Assembly (NCBI GenBank): GCA_013433145.1
Contig: CM024190.1
Location: 5,146,001-5,210,000 of the forward strand
Direction: 5' to 3'
Origin: Ascaris suum
Lineage: Eukaryota > Nematoda > Chromadorea > Rhabditida > Ascarididae
Length of the DNA: 64,000 bases
Position 1 is the first letter of the stretch. Each line of letters begins with the position of its first letter. Below are positions 1 to 18,700 of this stretch, in pieces. The notes below the pieces were generated by a model. The model ran no database searches and had not been told where the DNA came from. It saw only the letters and a list, made by a program, of their open reading frames with translations. Position numbers and translations under genes: made by a program.

Positions 1-3000
1 TCTGAGTGAAGAGCAATCAGATAATGTCCTATTATATAATTTTATTGGAACAAGTCCCTATTTTTGTACTGCATTCCGTCAAGATTAGCGCTAATATTCG
101 TGTGCTGGATTTGAATCAATAGGCTGGTCTGTCGAACAATACAAGTCGCTAAGTACAGGTAATAGTTTGGTGCGCATGCAGATGCTGTCACAACTGGTGA
201 AACGCGGTAAGAGACGCCAACTAATGCGTAGGTTCTTAGAAGACCCGAAAACGGGTGCGAACTTATGAATATATATTTTGCGAACTCACAACTGTCGACT
301 CGGCTCCATGGAAACTGAGAGGGAGAGTTTTAGCTTGTCAAGGGTGAAGTTTGTCAAAAAAGGACGATAAGGAAACTAACAGAGGCGTAAACGGTTTGTG
401 AAAATACGTTTGCATCCCCCCCCCCCCTTTAGTTGACGCTGACGTAGTGCTATAGTCATACTACAACAACTGCTATCCAAATGTCCTGCGCGCCATTCGT
501 CTGGCGCTGTGGAAAATCAGGAAGTAAGCGGAGACGAGGAAGTAAACGGAGTCATAAAGACGAAGCGTAGCAACTGTAGCGATTCGATAAAAGCGTCTAT
601 TTGAAAATTTCGTTATCACAGGGCAGCTGCCAGAAAGTTTCACTCTCCACACGCTTAGTTTTGATAGAACGCCGCGATGCTCGCCCGCTTTTGGGATGGT
701 CCCCGTCGCTGTCCCGCATTTCGGCGATAACCATAAAGTTCAGCATATACGATTGATGCCGGCGGAGGCTACATTTTGATTGACTGATCAACCTATTGAC
801 AAGATATTGCACTAATGCGCCTTGATAAATGCGATGAGAACAAAAGTGCCACCTGACAAATAAAAGCGTCACCGTATTTCCTCATTGGTTATTCTGTGGT
901 TTTGTTACCGACCTCGAATGCTTAGGTGCTTTATTTTTGAAAGACACCGTCTTACGCGCAATTCCGTCATTCAGTGAACATCATCAGTGAAATACCAAAA
1001 ATACAATAGCGATATATAATAATACTGCGCAGCACCCTGTCCCCTACAGCTACAGTGATGAAGAATCGAATTGGGCTAGCGAGAGAAGCTGTCGCATTTC
1101 TAAAGCGTTACTGATGAAACTTTGATTGTCTGTGTGCGCCTTTAAGCAGTCACATAATATATAACGGCGAAATACAACAGACCTGTAATCGTGCCAACAT
1201 GCTAGACACGGTTCTACATTTTTTTGAATAGCGGAGTGCAAATACTTTGCTACAAGGCCATCGACCGGAACACGAAAAAGCGCAAGAACCCGGGATATCC
1301 TAGTTGATCCTATGTGTAAAACTTAAGCAGCGAGCTCAGTAGCGCCCACTGAAAGTAAATTAAAGAAATGAAACATAGAAATGCGTACAATGTGTGAAGT
1401 CGCAAAAGCGCAAGTGACCAGAAACTTGTGGTAGGAGTCGAAAACGGTGAACAAATACGCTTCGAGGGATCGACGTGTGAGAAGAGGGCATTCATTTTGA
1501 GGATAGCAGCGATACAATCCAATTGATGCATTCTCTGCTGCCGTCTCGTAAAAGTGTGTAAGCTGCCTGACACAATTTGGCAACTACTTCTACTCTAGCA
1601 GGCCACTCACCTCTCTTACCATTCAATTTTCTACTTAAATTCAACGGCTGCAATAGGCAATGATTCGATGATACTTTCTATCATCTACCTTAGAAATTGA
1701 AGAATGGCACTATGCCTCGTAGGAAACAAAATCCCTGTCCCTATAACAGTTTAAAATTTTTATATGAGTATTACTCATTATAATTCACTCAAAAAATGAA
1801 CAACTAAATGACTCCTCGTATTAGGCGTACCCTTTGTACGTAATGGCGCAGTTGGTGCGTTCTATACAAATCTTGCAAAACTAACCGCACCAATGAATTT
1901 ACTGAGGCGCAAAAATCGCGATAGATAGATGCAACCTTGCTCATTTAATTTTTTTTTTTGTCTACGAGCGACGCAGATGTTGCGAACATCAAGCAGCTAA
2001 CGTGACATGCACAGCACATACAATACATCAAAGTGAATTGCTTTACTTGCGAGGTGGGTGGTATCGACTTTGTGCCTTGAGACAAAGAGTTTCCTCGCTC
2101 ATTTGAGTAATCATCTACATCTCGCAATATTATTTTCTATTAGATTCTCATAAAGATTTAACGCTGCAATAACAAAAGCTACACAACTACTCATTCTAAT
2201 GTGAATGCATTATAGCTTATCAAATCAATAAATGAGTGTAGCACAACACATGCAACTGCGACGACAGTTATCAGCAAGTTATATTACAACACATAAACAA
2301 CTTTGAAGTCGGCCGCCATACCTCACTTGAGTTGTCACTAAAAGAGGATTTATTGCAAGCAGCTGTCAAGTTTGTTGCGCTTCAATTACCACTATGTTTT
2401 ATTTTACAGTATAGCTGCCTCGTATGTGTACCTTCTACGATAAGACAGGTGAAGCATAAACGTTGATGAAATCCTAACGATGCTTTATGCCTCCAAAAGA
2501 AACAACATAGAACAAGCGAGCATTCGCACTGCAGACATAATCGCATTTCACGTCCGTTACGACACCTCTTAGGCATCCAACCACGCCCACAAAGTTAGTG
2601 ACGATGACAACGACTTAAAAAAACGACCGCAAATGAAGTTCAGCTTGACTAGACAATTAAATCAAGCGCATCGAATTTGTCGATCTTGAAAGCGAGATAA
2701 TTATGACCTTAGTTAATGCATGAGTCGTACCATTCATCAGAAACGAATGTAATTTGTCATGGGTGTCCTATATATTGGACTACCAATAATTCCATTATCA
2801 TGAGTGATCAGCAAAATTTCCACTCGCTTAGGCAAACAAAAACCTGCAAGGAATTGTTGGATATTTCTGAGGGCTCAATAGCTTTGAAGAAGCCCACATA
2901 ATTTGGTGTAGAATCGAACTGATATCACCGTTCACGTAACCCTTATAAAACCTTAAATCGACTATTGAATAAACATAAAACTGGTATGCTTTGCAATTTC

Positions 3001-5077
3001 ATTTGGAATCATGATGAATGCCAGTGAAATAACGCAAGCGCATTATAATACTGTCAAAAATCTTTTCATACAAAAAAAAAAATCCAAATTTTGTTGCTAT
3101 AGTGCTAAAAGTTTCCTGAGATGAAAGGAAGGCAAGGGAAGGGGAGGGGAGGGCAAAATTGCTCACTTTTGGCTGAGACATACTTATAACGCATTATTCT
3201 TATGCCAGAATTCTGCTTTATGAGCTCTTCGAACAATATCAACAATCACTGCTAGAAGTGTACTCTAGAATATGTCTATTTCTTTTCCACGCAACACTGG
3301 ATTTATTAAATATGTTTGCTGGAAAATTTCATCCCTCCTCTTTCCTCTTGCCACGTAGCAACAAAGCCACAAGCTTGATCTCTATCACAAGACCCATTTG
3401 TCATATACCTCAATTGGCTCTATCTCAAAGATCGCAACACTTTCGATTAGTAGATCGTCGATCGAGCGGTGATATTATTCTTTAAAATAATAACCACCGA
3501 GGCATAGTCGGAATACTCATGTTAGCCACACTTAATGGTTACTTTGAACTTGTTGACTTCTTGTCAAACATACTTCATTGCCACGAAAGAATGGAATATT
3601 TTTGTTATCGTTATTTGAAAGCAGATTCCAACAAAACTGTGTAAACAATTTACACTTGATGCTGCACACTAAGTATTGCAAAAGAATTTAACTGATATGA
3701 ATGTAAGTGAATATATCTAACAATCCCAATAAAGCAGCAATCATTCATCCTTTATGCCACCATAAGCGATATGGGCCAAGAGATTCTCGGGAATGACAAT
3801 GCAATCCCACAAGAGAAAGGTTGGCAATCATTCGGCAATAAACGTACTACATCATACAGGTTAAGGTAATTAGAAATGTTGAGTAAAATATTTAATTTTG
3901 GAATTGATATAGTAAGTCAACAGCTGGAATGCTATGACGAAACAACAAGGTTACTTCAAGTTTTAAGGTACGAAACAAAAAGTCTCTAGAAGACCTAACT
4001 TCCGTTTCTAAGGTCATAGACTTTCAAGTTTTGTATATTTCGCTGCAATGGGGATTTTGAACGCATAGGAGAGATCTCAGATGCGCTCCCACCTATGTAA
4101 ATCGAAATAAACAAGACATGCATGAACTCTACAAATTACAAAAGTTTGCTGTGAGAGGAAAAGAACTTTGTTGAAGTGGGAGAGAATAGAAGCATGACTA
4201 TAAGAAGCTCAAGGAGTGGCATAGATTAGCAAATGATTCGTGATTGTTGTTGAATTTGCAAAGTGGTGTTTTGGATGTGATCCATCACGATGCACTCGTA
4301 CCGTGAAATGAACTTGTCGAAAGCGCACACTAGCAAAAGCAAATAGAAATCGAAAGATTAATATAAATGACGAAGAAAAGTGCTCATGAGAAATGCCTGT
4401 GCTTTTCTTTATCTCACATTCTTCCAATTTATCTCCGTCAGTGAACAACCTCAAAAATGCCTCATCAAAAAGTTACACACAACTGTGGCGTATCTTTTGC
4501 TCTCTAAAATTTCTTAGCATAGGATTTTAAAAGTTATTTCGTTGTTTAATCGACAATTCGTTATATGTATTAAACATTTTGCTCGTTCGAAATGATGCTC
4601 TGAATCTATCAAACGCATTGCAATTATTAGCTCATTGTCTAATAAATAAACACATTTTAAAAGATTACAAAATATTGACTAGCGAATTCTTCTGTCGTAT
4701 ATTATAACCTCATCGAATATGCACAAACGATGAAATTTCGTCTATAAGCAAGGTAAATGATACAGATATAAGCGCGAAAATGCGCAAAAACAAGCGATTC
4801 GATGAGAGCTTAATTTGACTAAATCAAATGTGCAATTCATTTCATCGCTCGTGTGACAACCTCGAAAAAGTTGATTGACGTTCGAGGATAACGCGATTCA
4901 TTGGATGATTATCAGAGCCGACGAAAGTTGATTGTTTCAAAAAAGATGCCTTAACGCATCTACTTCCACAATGAGGCAATGACAATAGCAGGAATTAAAG
5001 CGTTCAAGGATCGATTGAGCTTGCCGCTCAGAGGGAACGTTGGTGTTTTTACGCTAAAGCCATTCTTTAGCTATCTT
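1..5077. other. Gene-free stretch
   Basis: No spliced or intact gene recognised on either strand; only short open frames. Contains an 11-base C run at 417-427 and a G4-type purine tract at 3136-3153. Confidence 0.5.
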
Positions 5078-5284
5078 TTAAAAAAGCCGTGTGCGTTCAA
5101 GAACATCAATAACCACATGCTGCCCGTCTGCTACTGTTAAAACGCTAAATCGTAGATGACTCAAGCATTTTTCGAAGATAGGTTTGTGAACTGTTTCATT
5201 CGTCAAGTATGTGATTACTGCTAACCGAAAAGAGTGAATTTCTATTGATTTTAGAAAACGCACTAGTACATCCATCTTATCAGG
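5078..5284 (-). CDS. Isolated exon-like ORF, function unknown
   Basis: Acceptor GAAATTTGCAG, then 68 codons in phase 0 to a stop. The product has helical, coding-like composition (DVLVRFLKSIEIHSFRLAVI). I do not recognise a family and found no partner exon nearby. It may be chance. Confidence 0.2.
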   Translation of the reverse strand, partial: PDKMDVLVRFLKSIEIHSFRLAVITYLTNETVHKPIFEKCLSHLRFSVLTVADGQHVVIDVLERTRLF

Positions 5285-5290
5285 CTGCAA

Positions 5291-10198
<4,908 letters not shown>

Positions 10199-10337
10199 TT
10201 AGTGAATGCAACTTTCAAAGTGCGGATATTTATCCTCTGATAATTTTCCCAACATTGCGCACGTTTTTTCTTCAGGAACTTCGTCGAATTTTTGTCTGTA
10301 GAGCGTCGCAAATACAGAATCCGATGCGTTGATGGCT
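10199..10337 (-). CDS. Isolated exon-like ORF, function unknown
   Basis: Acceptor TTGCTAAGCAG, phase 2, then 45 codons to a stop (ATLYRQKFDEVPEEKTCAML). The composition is coding-like and polar, but no family or companion exon was recognised. Confidence 0.2.
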
Positions 10338-12522
10338 CTGCTTAGCAATAAAAATCCACAGAAAAGTCCATAAGTCGGACAGGCGGTTTGGGGGAATTTT
10401 GACTGGAACTTTTCCACGCTATTCGCTTCACATATTTAGATGTAAGTTCGGCAACTATGTTACATGTATAGCATCAGATAGCGTTCGTCTTTAAACGTCA
10501 AAAACGCTAACAGGCGCCGACATTGGTTGATTAAAGAGGCCGATGCATAGCATCATGCTCACAAATTGTATTAAAACCTTCGCATTCGACGAATGAATGC
10601 ATAACACTATTTGACGATTTTTCATGTCCGCCGATACTCAAAACTCCCAGAAGAAGTGACAGCCCATGAGACACCTGTTAGGACTTATCCGTCAAACTTA
10701 ATGAGACCGGTTGCCAATGTGCTGTTAACTTGCAGTAGAAATTCTATAGGAGCATCGAATCAGTGCTGCGTCAAAACAGCATCAGACTCCGGAGAGGAGT
10801 CTGATGCTAACAAAACTATGGGGAGAGGAGGGAGGAGACTCAGTGGTTTCATCGAATATCAAGATCCTTACAGTTCTTAAGTGGAATGCAGGCAAGCAGG
10901 AGGGGCAGCAGCTCGACTAAGGAATTTCCACAAATTTAGAACCTCCCAACAGTGACACACCTGCATTCGAAAATTGCAAAACATCACGACAAGCTTGGGC
11001 AGGTCATCAAATCATATATTAAGCAGTGAGTATCGCTCCACGAGCTAGCCGTTCGCACCTAAAACTAGCTTTAATCTAGCTGGTTACCCTTAGATGTCAG
11101 AGAAGCTAAATCAACAGATGTGCGCAGCTCGATGAAATTCGTCTTCGCTAATCGGCCGAGTCGTTACTCCAACGAAATGTGATAACCGCTCTGTATACAC
11201 CTGTTAATAATAGGTGATGAACACGAATCTTTGTTAAATTCGAGCGTGCATATTATAAGTAAGGCCTCTTGTCGTCTCCAACATATAATCTACTCTGGCA
11301 GCGTACTGGACGGAAGATGGAAGGGAATGACCTCAACGAAATTGGAAGAACCCGAAGAAACAATCACGAAGCGATTGCTTAAACTGAGTGCTGTTCAAGA
11401 AAAAATATGAGTGAGAAATGATCGAAGAATTGCTATCTATCGATATTCCCGACAGATTGGCGTCGTCGAAGAACGATATCTCGCGGCGCGTCACTTATTG
11501 ATACATAATATCTATATTGGCTCCTAATTGATAAATATATTCTCTAGTTATATAAGCAAATACTAACTAGTGTTTATTGAACAGACTAGATGCCCAGTGG
11601 AGGAAGCATAAATTTTGCAATTTTTAGTGACACACTCAATAATTGCTATTGTCAGAACGAACTAGCCGCAATAAGCATTTGAACAAAGACAATAAAATTA
11701 AGGGATTGCTTCTATAATCTCGAAAATCGTCGCAGTGGTAAATTTTAGGAAAGACAATTCCGTCTCCGATTCCAGATATGGGAGTATTAAAGGTGCCAGC
11801 TGACCAGTTGGTCGCTGACCATCATTGACACTTTTGCTCAACTACAAAGAAAATTGTGCGATAGTGGAAGCTTCAGAAACTGGCATTGTGCAAGTAAATT
11901 TACATCGTCTTCAAAGAATTTGCATTCATAAAGGTCGGGAGGTCGTCCTGAGTAGCTGATAGACGACGGTGTGCGCTACTAGAGTGCATCATGCGGAAAT
12001 TGTGCGAAGTTTTCCAAGCCTCTCACCTATCAATAAATCAGCCAATATAAGAGCAACTATGTGTAATTCCACATGCTTCAATAGTTGGCGGGGGCTGAAA
12101 GCGTAAAAAAGCGATTTCGCGCTTCATCTCATCGACACGACGGTTATGCGCCATTAAGAAGGCTCTTAAAGTAGTTGGTTCCGGAACCGGTTACTGAATG
12201 CTCAATCTACTAAAAGATCATGTTCGAAAGAGCTAATCTGCAAGACCACTAAGTAAGAATCTACTCTTGCCGTTGCTTAAACAGATGTCCATTCGCTGAA
12301 ACATAATGCGGCTCAGATTGCAACTCTCGAAAGAGCGATAGAACTATCGGGCGATTTACTGAAGAGGATATGAAAAACGGGAACTTCCGGGCCCAACAGG
12401 ATACTCTCCTCCTAATGAACACCATGCGGATTTTGTTCTGTTTTTAAGTAAACACCACATTCTAGCGAAATCTAATGACTTTTTCTGCTCCTGGAAACAA
12501 GGTCGTAATGTAGCTGAAAAAT
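10338..12522. other. 3' flank of the DCX-PLAT gene
   Basis: No gene recognised. Contains a perfect 13-bp hairpin at 10778-10808. Some stretches at 11290-12400 faintly recall transposase remnants but are too decayed to assign. Confidence 0.45.
10778..10808. repeat. Perfect 13-bp hairpin
   Basis: AGCATCAGACTCC, loop GGAGA, GGAGTCTGATGCT. No T-run or gene end beside it. Confidence 0.9.
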
Positions 12523-12702
12523 TCACGAAGAACATCTTTCATCAGCTGCAAATGACAGCCTCTCGGTTTGTTTAATAGCAATGCAGGCATAGAAACATGT
12601 ACTGTCATCGATAACAGCATACTTTTCGAAACGGAAGATGTAATAGAGACTTGTTTCACCATCCAGCACGTGCAGTTGCTCACACTTCCACACAAAGTTG
12701 TC
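12523..12702 (-). CDS. DCX-PLAT gene exon 28 (PLAT5 end, stop)
   Basis: Acceptor TTTTTTTTTCAG, phase 0; TGA ends the frame at 12523-12525. NFVWKCEQLHVLDGETSLYY, then IFRFEKY. This completes PLAT5 ('W.le.vhVldgeTg..Y.F') exactly where exon 27 leaves off. After PLAT5 only a short tail remains. Other minus-strand frames overlapping this exon also run open through the C/G tract upstream but have no domain match. Confidence 0.75.
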   Translation of the reverse strand, partial: DNFVWKCEQLHVLDGETSLYYIFRFEKYAVIDDSTCFYACIAIKQTERLSFAADERCSS

Positions 12703-15700
12703 CTGAAAAAAAAACGCAGAAAACAGTAACAAATGCAACTGACGATGTGCAAATAACGAAAACAATGAAGCCATTGGAACATTTTGAATTGACCGCACCA
12801 CTTCAAAATTATGACGGTGCCGACGTTTGCCCTTCCCTTCCCCCTTCTCTCCCTCCCCTCCCCCCCCCCCCCCCACCCCCCCCCCCTTCTGACTTCGCAC
12901 ACATTGCAACGCTTTTCTGTTGCCATCAATATGATAGACGTTTGCATATAAAACAGTGAACGAATTAGCGCCAAATTCGTTGAAGACTCTTTCGTAAATA
13001 AGGTGGACAGTCCGAGTCAAGGTGCATAAAGATAACGACACACCTTTATTAGCAGTCGGCAAATAACTGACGGCTCTATGTTTGAGGATTATGAGCTACA
13101 TGAGTGTTTCAATCAAGCAACTACGAGGCGCAAGTGCCGCTTGTTAGTTCCTTCAGTATAGGACTGCGGAAGGATCTTTAAAAAATCGGCAGCACTCCGC
13201 CTCCTAAATTAGTTTAGAGGCTACAGCTAAAGTTATTAGCCGATCAGTTGCATTCGAAGCTTCGCAAAAAAAGCAAACGGCAGAGGTAATTTCACATCAC
13301 AATTGCCGAACATTCATTATCAATAAAGGTCTTTTCATATGATTCCTGTTATTCCGACATTCAGTCCTTTTCTGATTCAGCTGCTTCTCTTGGTCTTCCG
13401 TAAAATACCATTACATCTCATTGCAGGTGGATCTCCGCCTCTTTTATCAATCCGTGACGTGCATTCCATTATTGTACTCGGCCACTCCTCGTTGTACATT
13501 GTAGATAGTTTTTAACACCGGCCTAAATTCACTCGTTCCGACATCGATTAACCAGCCGTTCACTTCCGTTACACTTCTTTGGCAGTAGTCTACGTCAGCG
13601 AGCGGCAAAGAACTGTTGGCATCACGCTTTCACCGATGAGTTTCCTTTTCTCGCAGTGGAAGTCTTTGTCCTCGAAGAATTCTCCCAGCAGTGTTTGATT
13701 CTGCTTCGCACACATGCTTCTATCTCTTTTGCATGTTTTTGCACATTTCCTCATCAATTCATTGAGCTTTCAACCCGTTCTTCTTTTACAAGAATTGCCG
13801 ATCTCAGTTAGTTCTCGCTTGCTCATCAACTTGGCTTTGAAGATGTTTATCCTGTTGCGCGTTTCGTATTACTTTCCGCATTTGGTTGAAGCTGCGTGAT
13901 ATCAGGACTGTATCATCTGAAAACTTCAAATGCGGTAGCCTTTTCTCGTTGACGTTCAAGCTGTTGTAGTGCCAGTCCAGCTCGTCGGCAGCGAGTTGCA
14001 AATTCCGTTGAAGAGCAATAAGAATGCAAGCCCTCTGCTTGATCTTCATTGGTAATTTCTCTTTGCGTGTAAATATTCCAGACGCTGATTAGCGTCGAGT
14101 TTCTTGAAGAATGGAGATTATTGCTTCTATACTATTGCTTCTGTACCATGGCCCTTTCCTCAGATTCTCAAAGGATGGTGTCTTCAAAGAAACCGAAGAA
14201 TTTTCATTGTATATAAGCGGCAATTATTGTGCTCCCTAGTTTTCGGATTTTTTACCAGTGCAGCAAGCAAATGGATTCGGTCGAACATTGAATTGTCCAG
14301 CCTGAAACGTCCCTGTTTGATGCGTTGCTTTTGATCGACTTGTCGTTGTAGTCTTTCGCTTACTTCAAAAAGTATTGTGACATTGTTGTTAGAAGTGGCA
14401 TTGGACGAAACTTTATGATATCGTTTGAATTGCCTTTTTTCGGTAAAGGAATTGTTCTCAAGTAAACGAAACCCGTCAGGAGTTTGTTGGTTCTTGTTCA
14501 TAGTAGTGACCAGGCTTTTCAATTTTATTACTAGTTTTTGCTTCCGCCTGTTAATCCATCGATACTATCACCTTCCCCATTTTCTTCTGATGGGTTGGAA
14601 TGCGTTTCTTATCTCCCACTCAAGAACTTCGAAGAAAGACTCATTGCACTGAGACTCTGATCCGTTCCACCGTCGTATAGTTTCCTACTGGACTTCTAAC
14701 GAAGTCGTCATTTTCTCAGGTTTCTACCATTATGATCCATCCTTTTTTAAGCTTAATGTTTCTTCTTTTTTTTGATTTTCAGCCAACAATCTTTCCTCCA
14801 TCTGCTTTAGGGTTTGATTGGCTTCAGCTTGCTTCATTATGCTTAGACTTTTCTGGTAACGATCTTGGCACATCTTCTTTGTGATCAGCCAGCTAAGTCC
14901 GCCGAATGCTACGTTTGTCCGAAATTTGCACTCTGCTTCATCCTTCTTCTCCTTTCAAGGAATGTTCCTTCGTCATGAGACGTTCTCGGCTTTGCTATGT
15001 TAGCAATTTGTGCCGCTTGTGTGGTCTTTGAGAATCCACAACGCCATATAAGCATAAAAGCCAAAAGTCCCACCGATGTCAAGTTTGCTATCTTGTGGTG
15101 TACGCCATTTCGCTGCAAATTTTCTTGCATCAAGGAACTCTTTCCGCACCAATAAACGCACGGAAAGGTGCACAGACATATCGCGCGCATTTCCTGTTAG
15201 ACAAGAAACCAAACGAAAATTAATGTAAGTCTTCTGAATGCGAAAAACAAAAGCGTACCTCATCACTTTGTAGAACTAATTCCACCGTTTGCGGGTCACC
15301 AATGGTAACAGCTTCAATATCGAAAATGCTATTCTGAAATATGGCAGGCGGTTTGAGAGTGGCAACATCGCATAAGGTGAACGTGATCTTGAACGTTCAC
15401 CGGAAAGCTTCGTAAACTCTCATGAACTATTTCTTAAATAAATAAACTGAATATCAACACCCCCATATAATAATTCGTGCTCTTTTCAATCGATAATCGG
15501 TCATGTCGTTATGTGATTTTTATCCAAATGAGAGAAACCCTCTGGCCATCGAAATAAAAGCACAAACATTTATAGTGCCTATGACCTTGCTAACATGCTC
15601 GCAAAAAACTGTAATTCGACGACTGCTGATGATTACGAAGCTACAAAATAGAGTTGCATCTGAAAAATGGAAAAAAAGCTCAGATTTAGGTGACACGGGT

Positions 15701-18700
15701 GTTCTTTTCTTAAAAAAGACAAAAGATGCTGCACAATTCAAATTCTTTGAAAAAATAAGGTCATACAGGCAAAATTATCGAATTTTTCGGACATACTCTA
15801 AATTTTTTTGACTGAACGCATCCCCACACTTTTTTGAGGTCATCCGACGCATAACTTCCACTGTTAAAGCAAAATCCGATTCAAAAAACAACCATCCTAG
15901 AACGAATGGCGCCTCGATATCCACGTAGCTGGCCATACAAGAATGCGCTCTCAAGCATGATCAGTTTTGCATTCTTTGACCTTAAAGAGCATGTTGGCAT
16001 AACTCACCGTATTCGGTTGGAACTGCGGCGTATCATTGTTCACCAACTTCCGTAGGCCAGTATCTCCGCGAGATCCTTTCATTTTAATAAGTACTTCAAA
16101 ATTACCCACACACTCACCACTTGCGATCGTCAGCTGGTATCTTACAACTAAAAAAGACGACCATTATGAATATGTCGGATGCGTAGGTGCCTTTCAACAC
16201 AGCCAATTGTTTTAGATTGAGCATTAATGGAAGAAATGAGAGAAGTAATTTTGTGGCTCACTTCATAACCCTTTGAAGTATCATTTAAAGACCAGAAAAC
16301 TCAATGAGGATCAATATGAGCGCAATTGATGAAACGGATGATCCCTCTCGCATTGCAGCTCACAGGAAATGCCAAGACCTTCATATTTTTGGACCTAATC
16401 TCCCGCGTTTTCTTTTTTTGCCATTCATATGTACAAGAATCATTTGTGCAAATGATAACCTTCGAAACACTTTGCTGCACGACACACAGATCTCTACATA
16501 CACGACCTCGAGTGTGCACATCAGCTGGGACAAGGCGGGCCTCAGAAGCCTCGAAGTTCGAGATCTTCGCAAACAAATATAAAGGTTCGGTTGGCAATGA
16601 AGGAAGTCACCAGTGAAGTCGGTTAGGGCGATAAAGCAACAATGATTCCGATAAAGGTTGCTCAGAGAGCATGGGATCACAGCACTGCCTTCATTCTGCT
16701 TCGCCTCTGTTGACCACGGAATTTTAGCATTGTTAATGCTTTGTGCACTATAAAACGATCATGGTAAAATGATCACAATTACCTGCTAGAGGTGGAATGT
16801 CAGGCCAGACGGCAGCAAATTCACGAATTGATGATGATGTGAATACAGCGTTAACGTTCGCGAATCTCAATTCGTCGCCATTTGCAGTATCGGTGAGGCA
16901 CATCTGCAAACGAGTATGTCAGACCAATTTGGCAGCTGCAACGTTTATCTGCCTACTAAACACGAATGCACTTATTCTGCAAACCTGGACACAGATGAGA
17001 TCCTACATAAGCAACACCTCATAACAAAACCAACTTGAAGACAAAACGGAATGAAACATGGAGAATGATAAGCGTATTGCTGGAGATGAGCACAAACCCT
17101 TCGAATCTCGAGTACTCCCTCGTCGGCGTGTACACTTTCTTCGGCAGGGACATGGAGTAGCTTTTGTGCACTGTCCACTTCTATCCTTAACTTCAATATC
17201 AAACCCACGTCTTGCTCGCTATGCTGCAATCATGCATCATTCTCGTTGATACCTTCAAATTATGAGCATTTATACCACAGCAAACCACGAACTGACGAAT
17301 GGCACGACAAAGTGAAACCCACTGACGTGCCTCGACAGCCTGAGTGCAATGCATCGAGTTTTTCTTCAAGTTTCTTGTATTCACAGGAAATAAGATGTCA
17401 GAACGAGTGATTTGAAGAAATTTAGAGAAAGGAAGCTGGATTTGAAATCGAACCTCTTCGACGTCGTTAAGCTGGTTGAAAAGAACCTCTGGAGTTTTCT
17501 CCTCTCTTTTAGTAAAAGCCGAAGTGACTAAATTCTACAGCTACGCCGTTCATCCGCTTCGAACTAAGGAAATGATGAAAAAATTGCCTGGAAGCTGATT
17601 TTGCCATCGACAGGCGCTTTATCGATAATCGACATTTGAGCGCTGACTTGCTCACCACATAGTGTTACGTTCGGAATAAGTGTGCTGTGATCAGCAATAA
17701 CCATCGACAGAATGTACTGAGGCTTCTCGCGTTTTCGTGCCTTCTTCTTACCCACCTTCGTTGGGAGGCCTTCCATCTCTGTAGATAAGCGCAACAATGC
17801 TGAGGGACAGCATCTTGAGAAGCCAAGCAAATCTGACCCAAGACGCATTCAGACACATTACATTTATCTTTTTTCCTTGGACATTATCTTTTCTTTTTCT
17901 CTTGCTTTGTGTTACTTGCGAACAAAAGGTTAGTCTTTATGTTACCCTCAGCTCAAGTAGTCAAGGGCAACAATTTTTACAAAGACACTCTATGGTCTGA
18001 AGAATTATGTCCAGTCACAGGTGTGGATGGGTAGTCTGCCAGTGAAATTCGACAAGCGTGAGGTCGGTAACCTCCAGCCTTCCCGAACTCCTCACAGAAT
18101 GACAAGATTTATAAACTGCAAGTGCACTCCGTGGCAACGATGCACAGCAGTAGGCCAATATTCTTCCGAAGTAACGCTAAAAAACACATCACAAGAGCAT
18201 CCTGAATCACCGTGCGAAGAGCCGAACGAACCGAGCATCCGACTCTCCCCTCTGTCCGTCTACTGCGCCCGAAATTTCGGTCTCGATCTTTCTAAGGGAA
18301 AGCTGAACGTTAAGTATTAACGTATAAAGTGCAGCACCCCGCTAAAAACTTTACTGAAAGCTATAACTCACCCGAAAGGACAATCTCTTTGAAAAGCTCG
18401 CCATCTTCTTCGACTTCCTTCACACGACTATGCTTTAAAACGAAGCGATAGGGCGCATGTGGGGATTCCCTAATGAGAACTCGATCGACGAGCCAATTTG
18501 AAGCGACGTTGACTCCCACAACTCCTCGTCTATCATAAATCGCTTGTAGCACGCATAAACCTTCGTAAAGTTGCTCACCTCAATCAACAACTCAAATTGA
18601 TTAACGATTGCAATTTGTCAGCACAAGTATCACCTCATTTGAACATACACAATGAATGTATTCCCAAGTTATAACGTATTATATGTGTTCAATGAAACCG

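Noticed and set aside
11290..12400. Possible Tc1/mariner transposase remnant
   Set aside because: A few short segments recall transposase motifs, but frames are too broken and no terminal repeats were found.
12462..13062. Minus-strand frames of 170 and 179 codons
   Set aside because: They run through the poly-C/G tract. Only the 12523-12702 part, in one frame, continues a PLAT domain and was kept as exon 28.
14909..15266. 88- and 93-codon minus-strand frames after a good acceptor (GTCTAACAG) as the next DCX-PLAT exon
   Set aside because: They do not continue PLAT5, whereas 12523-12702 does exactly. The lower part reads into the retroelement relic.
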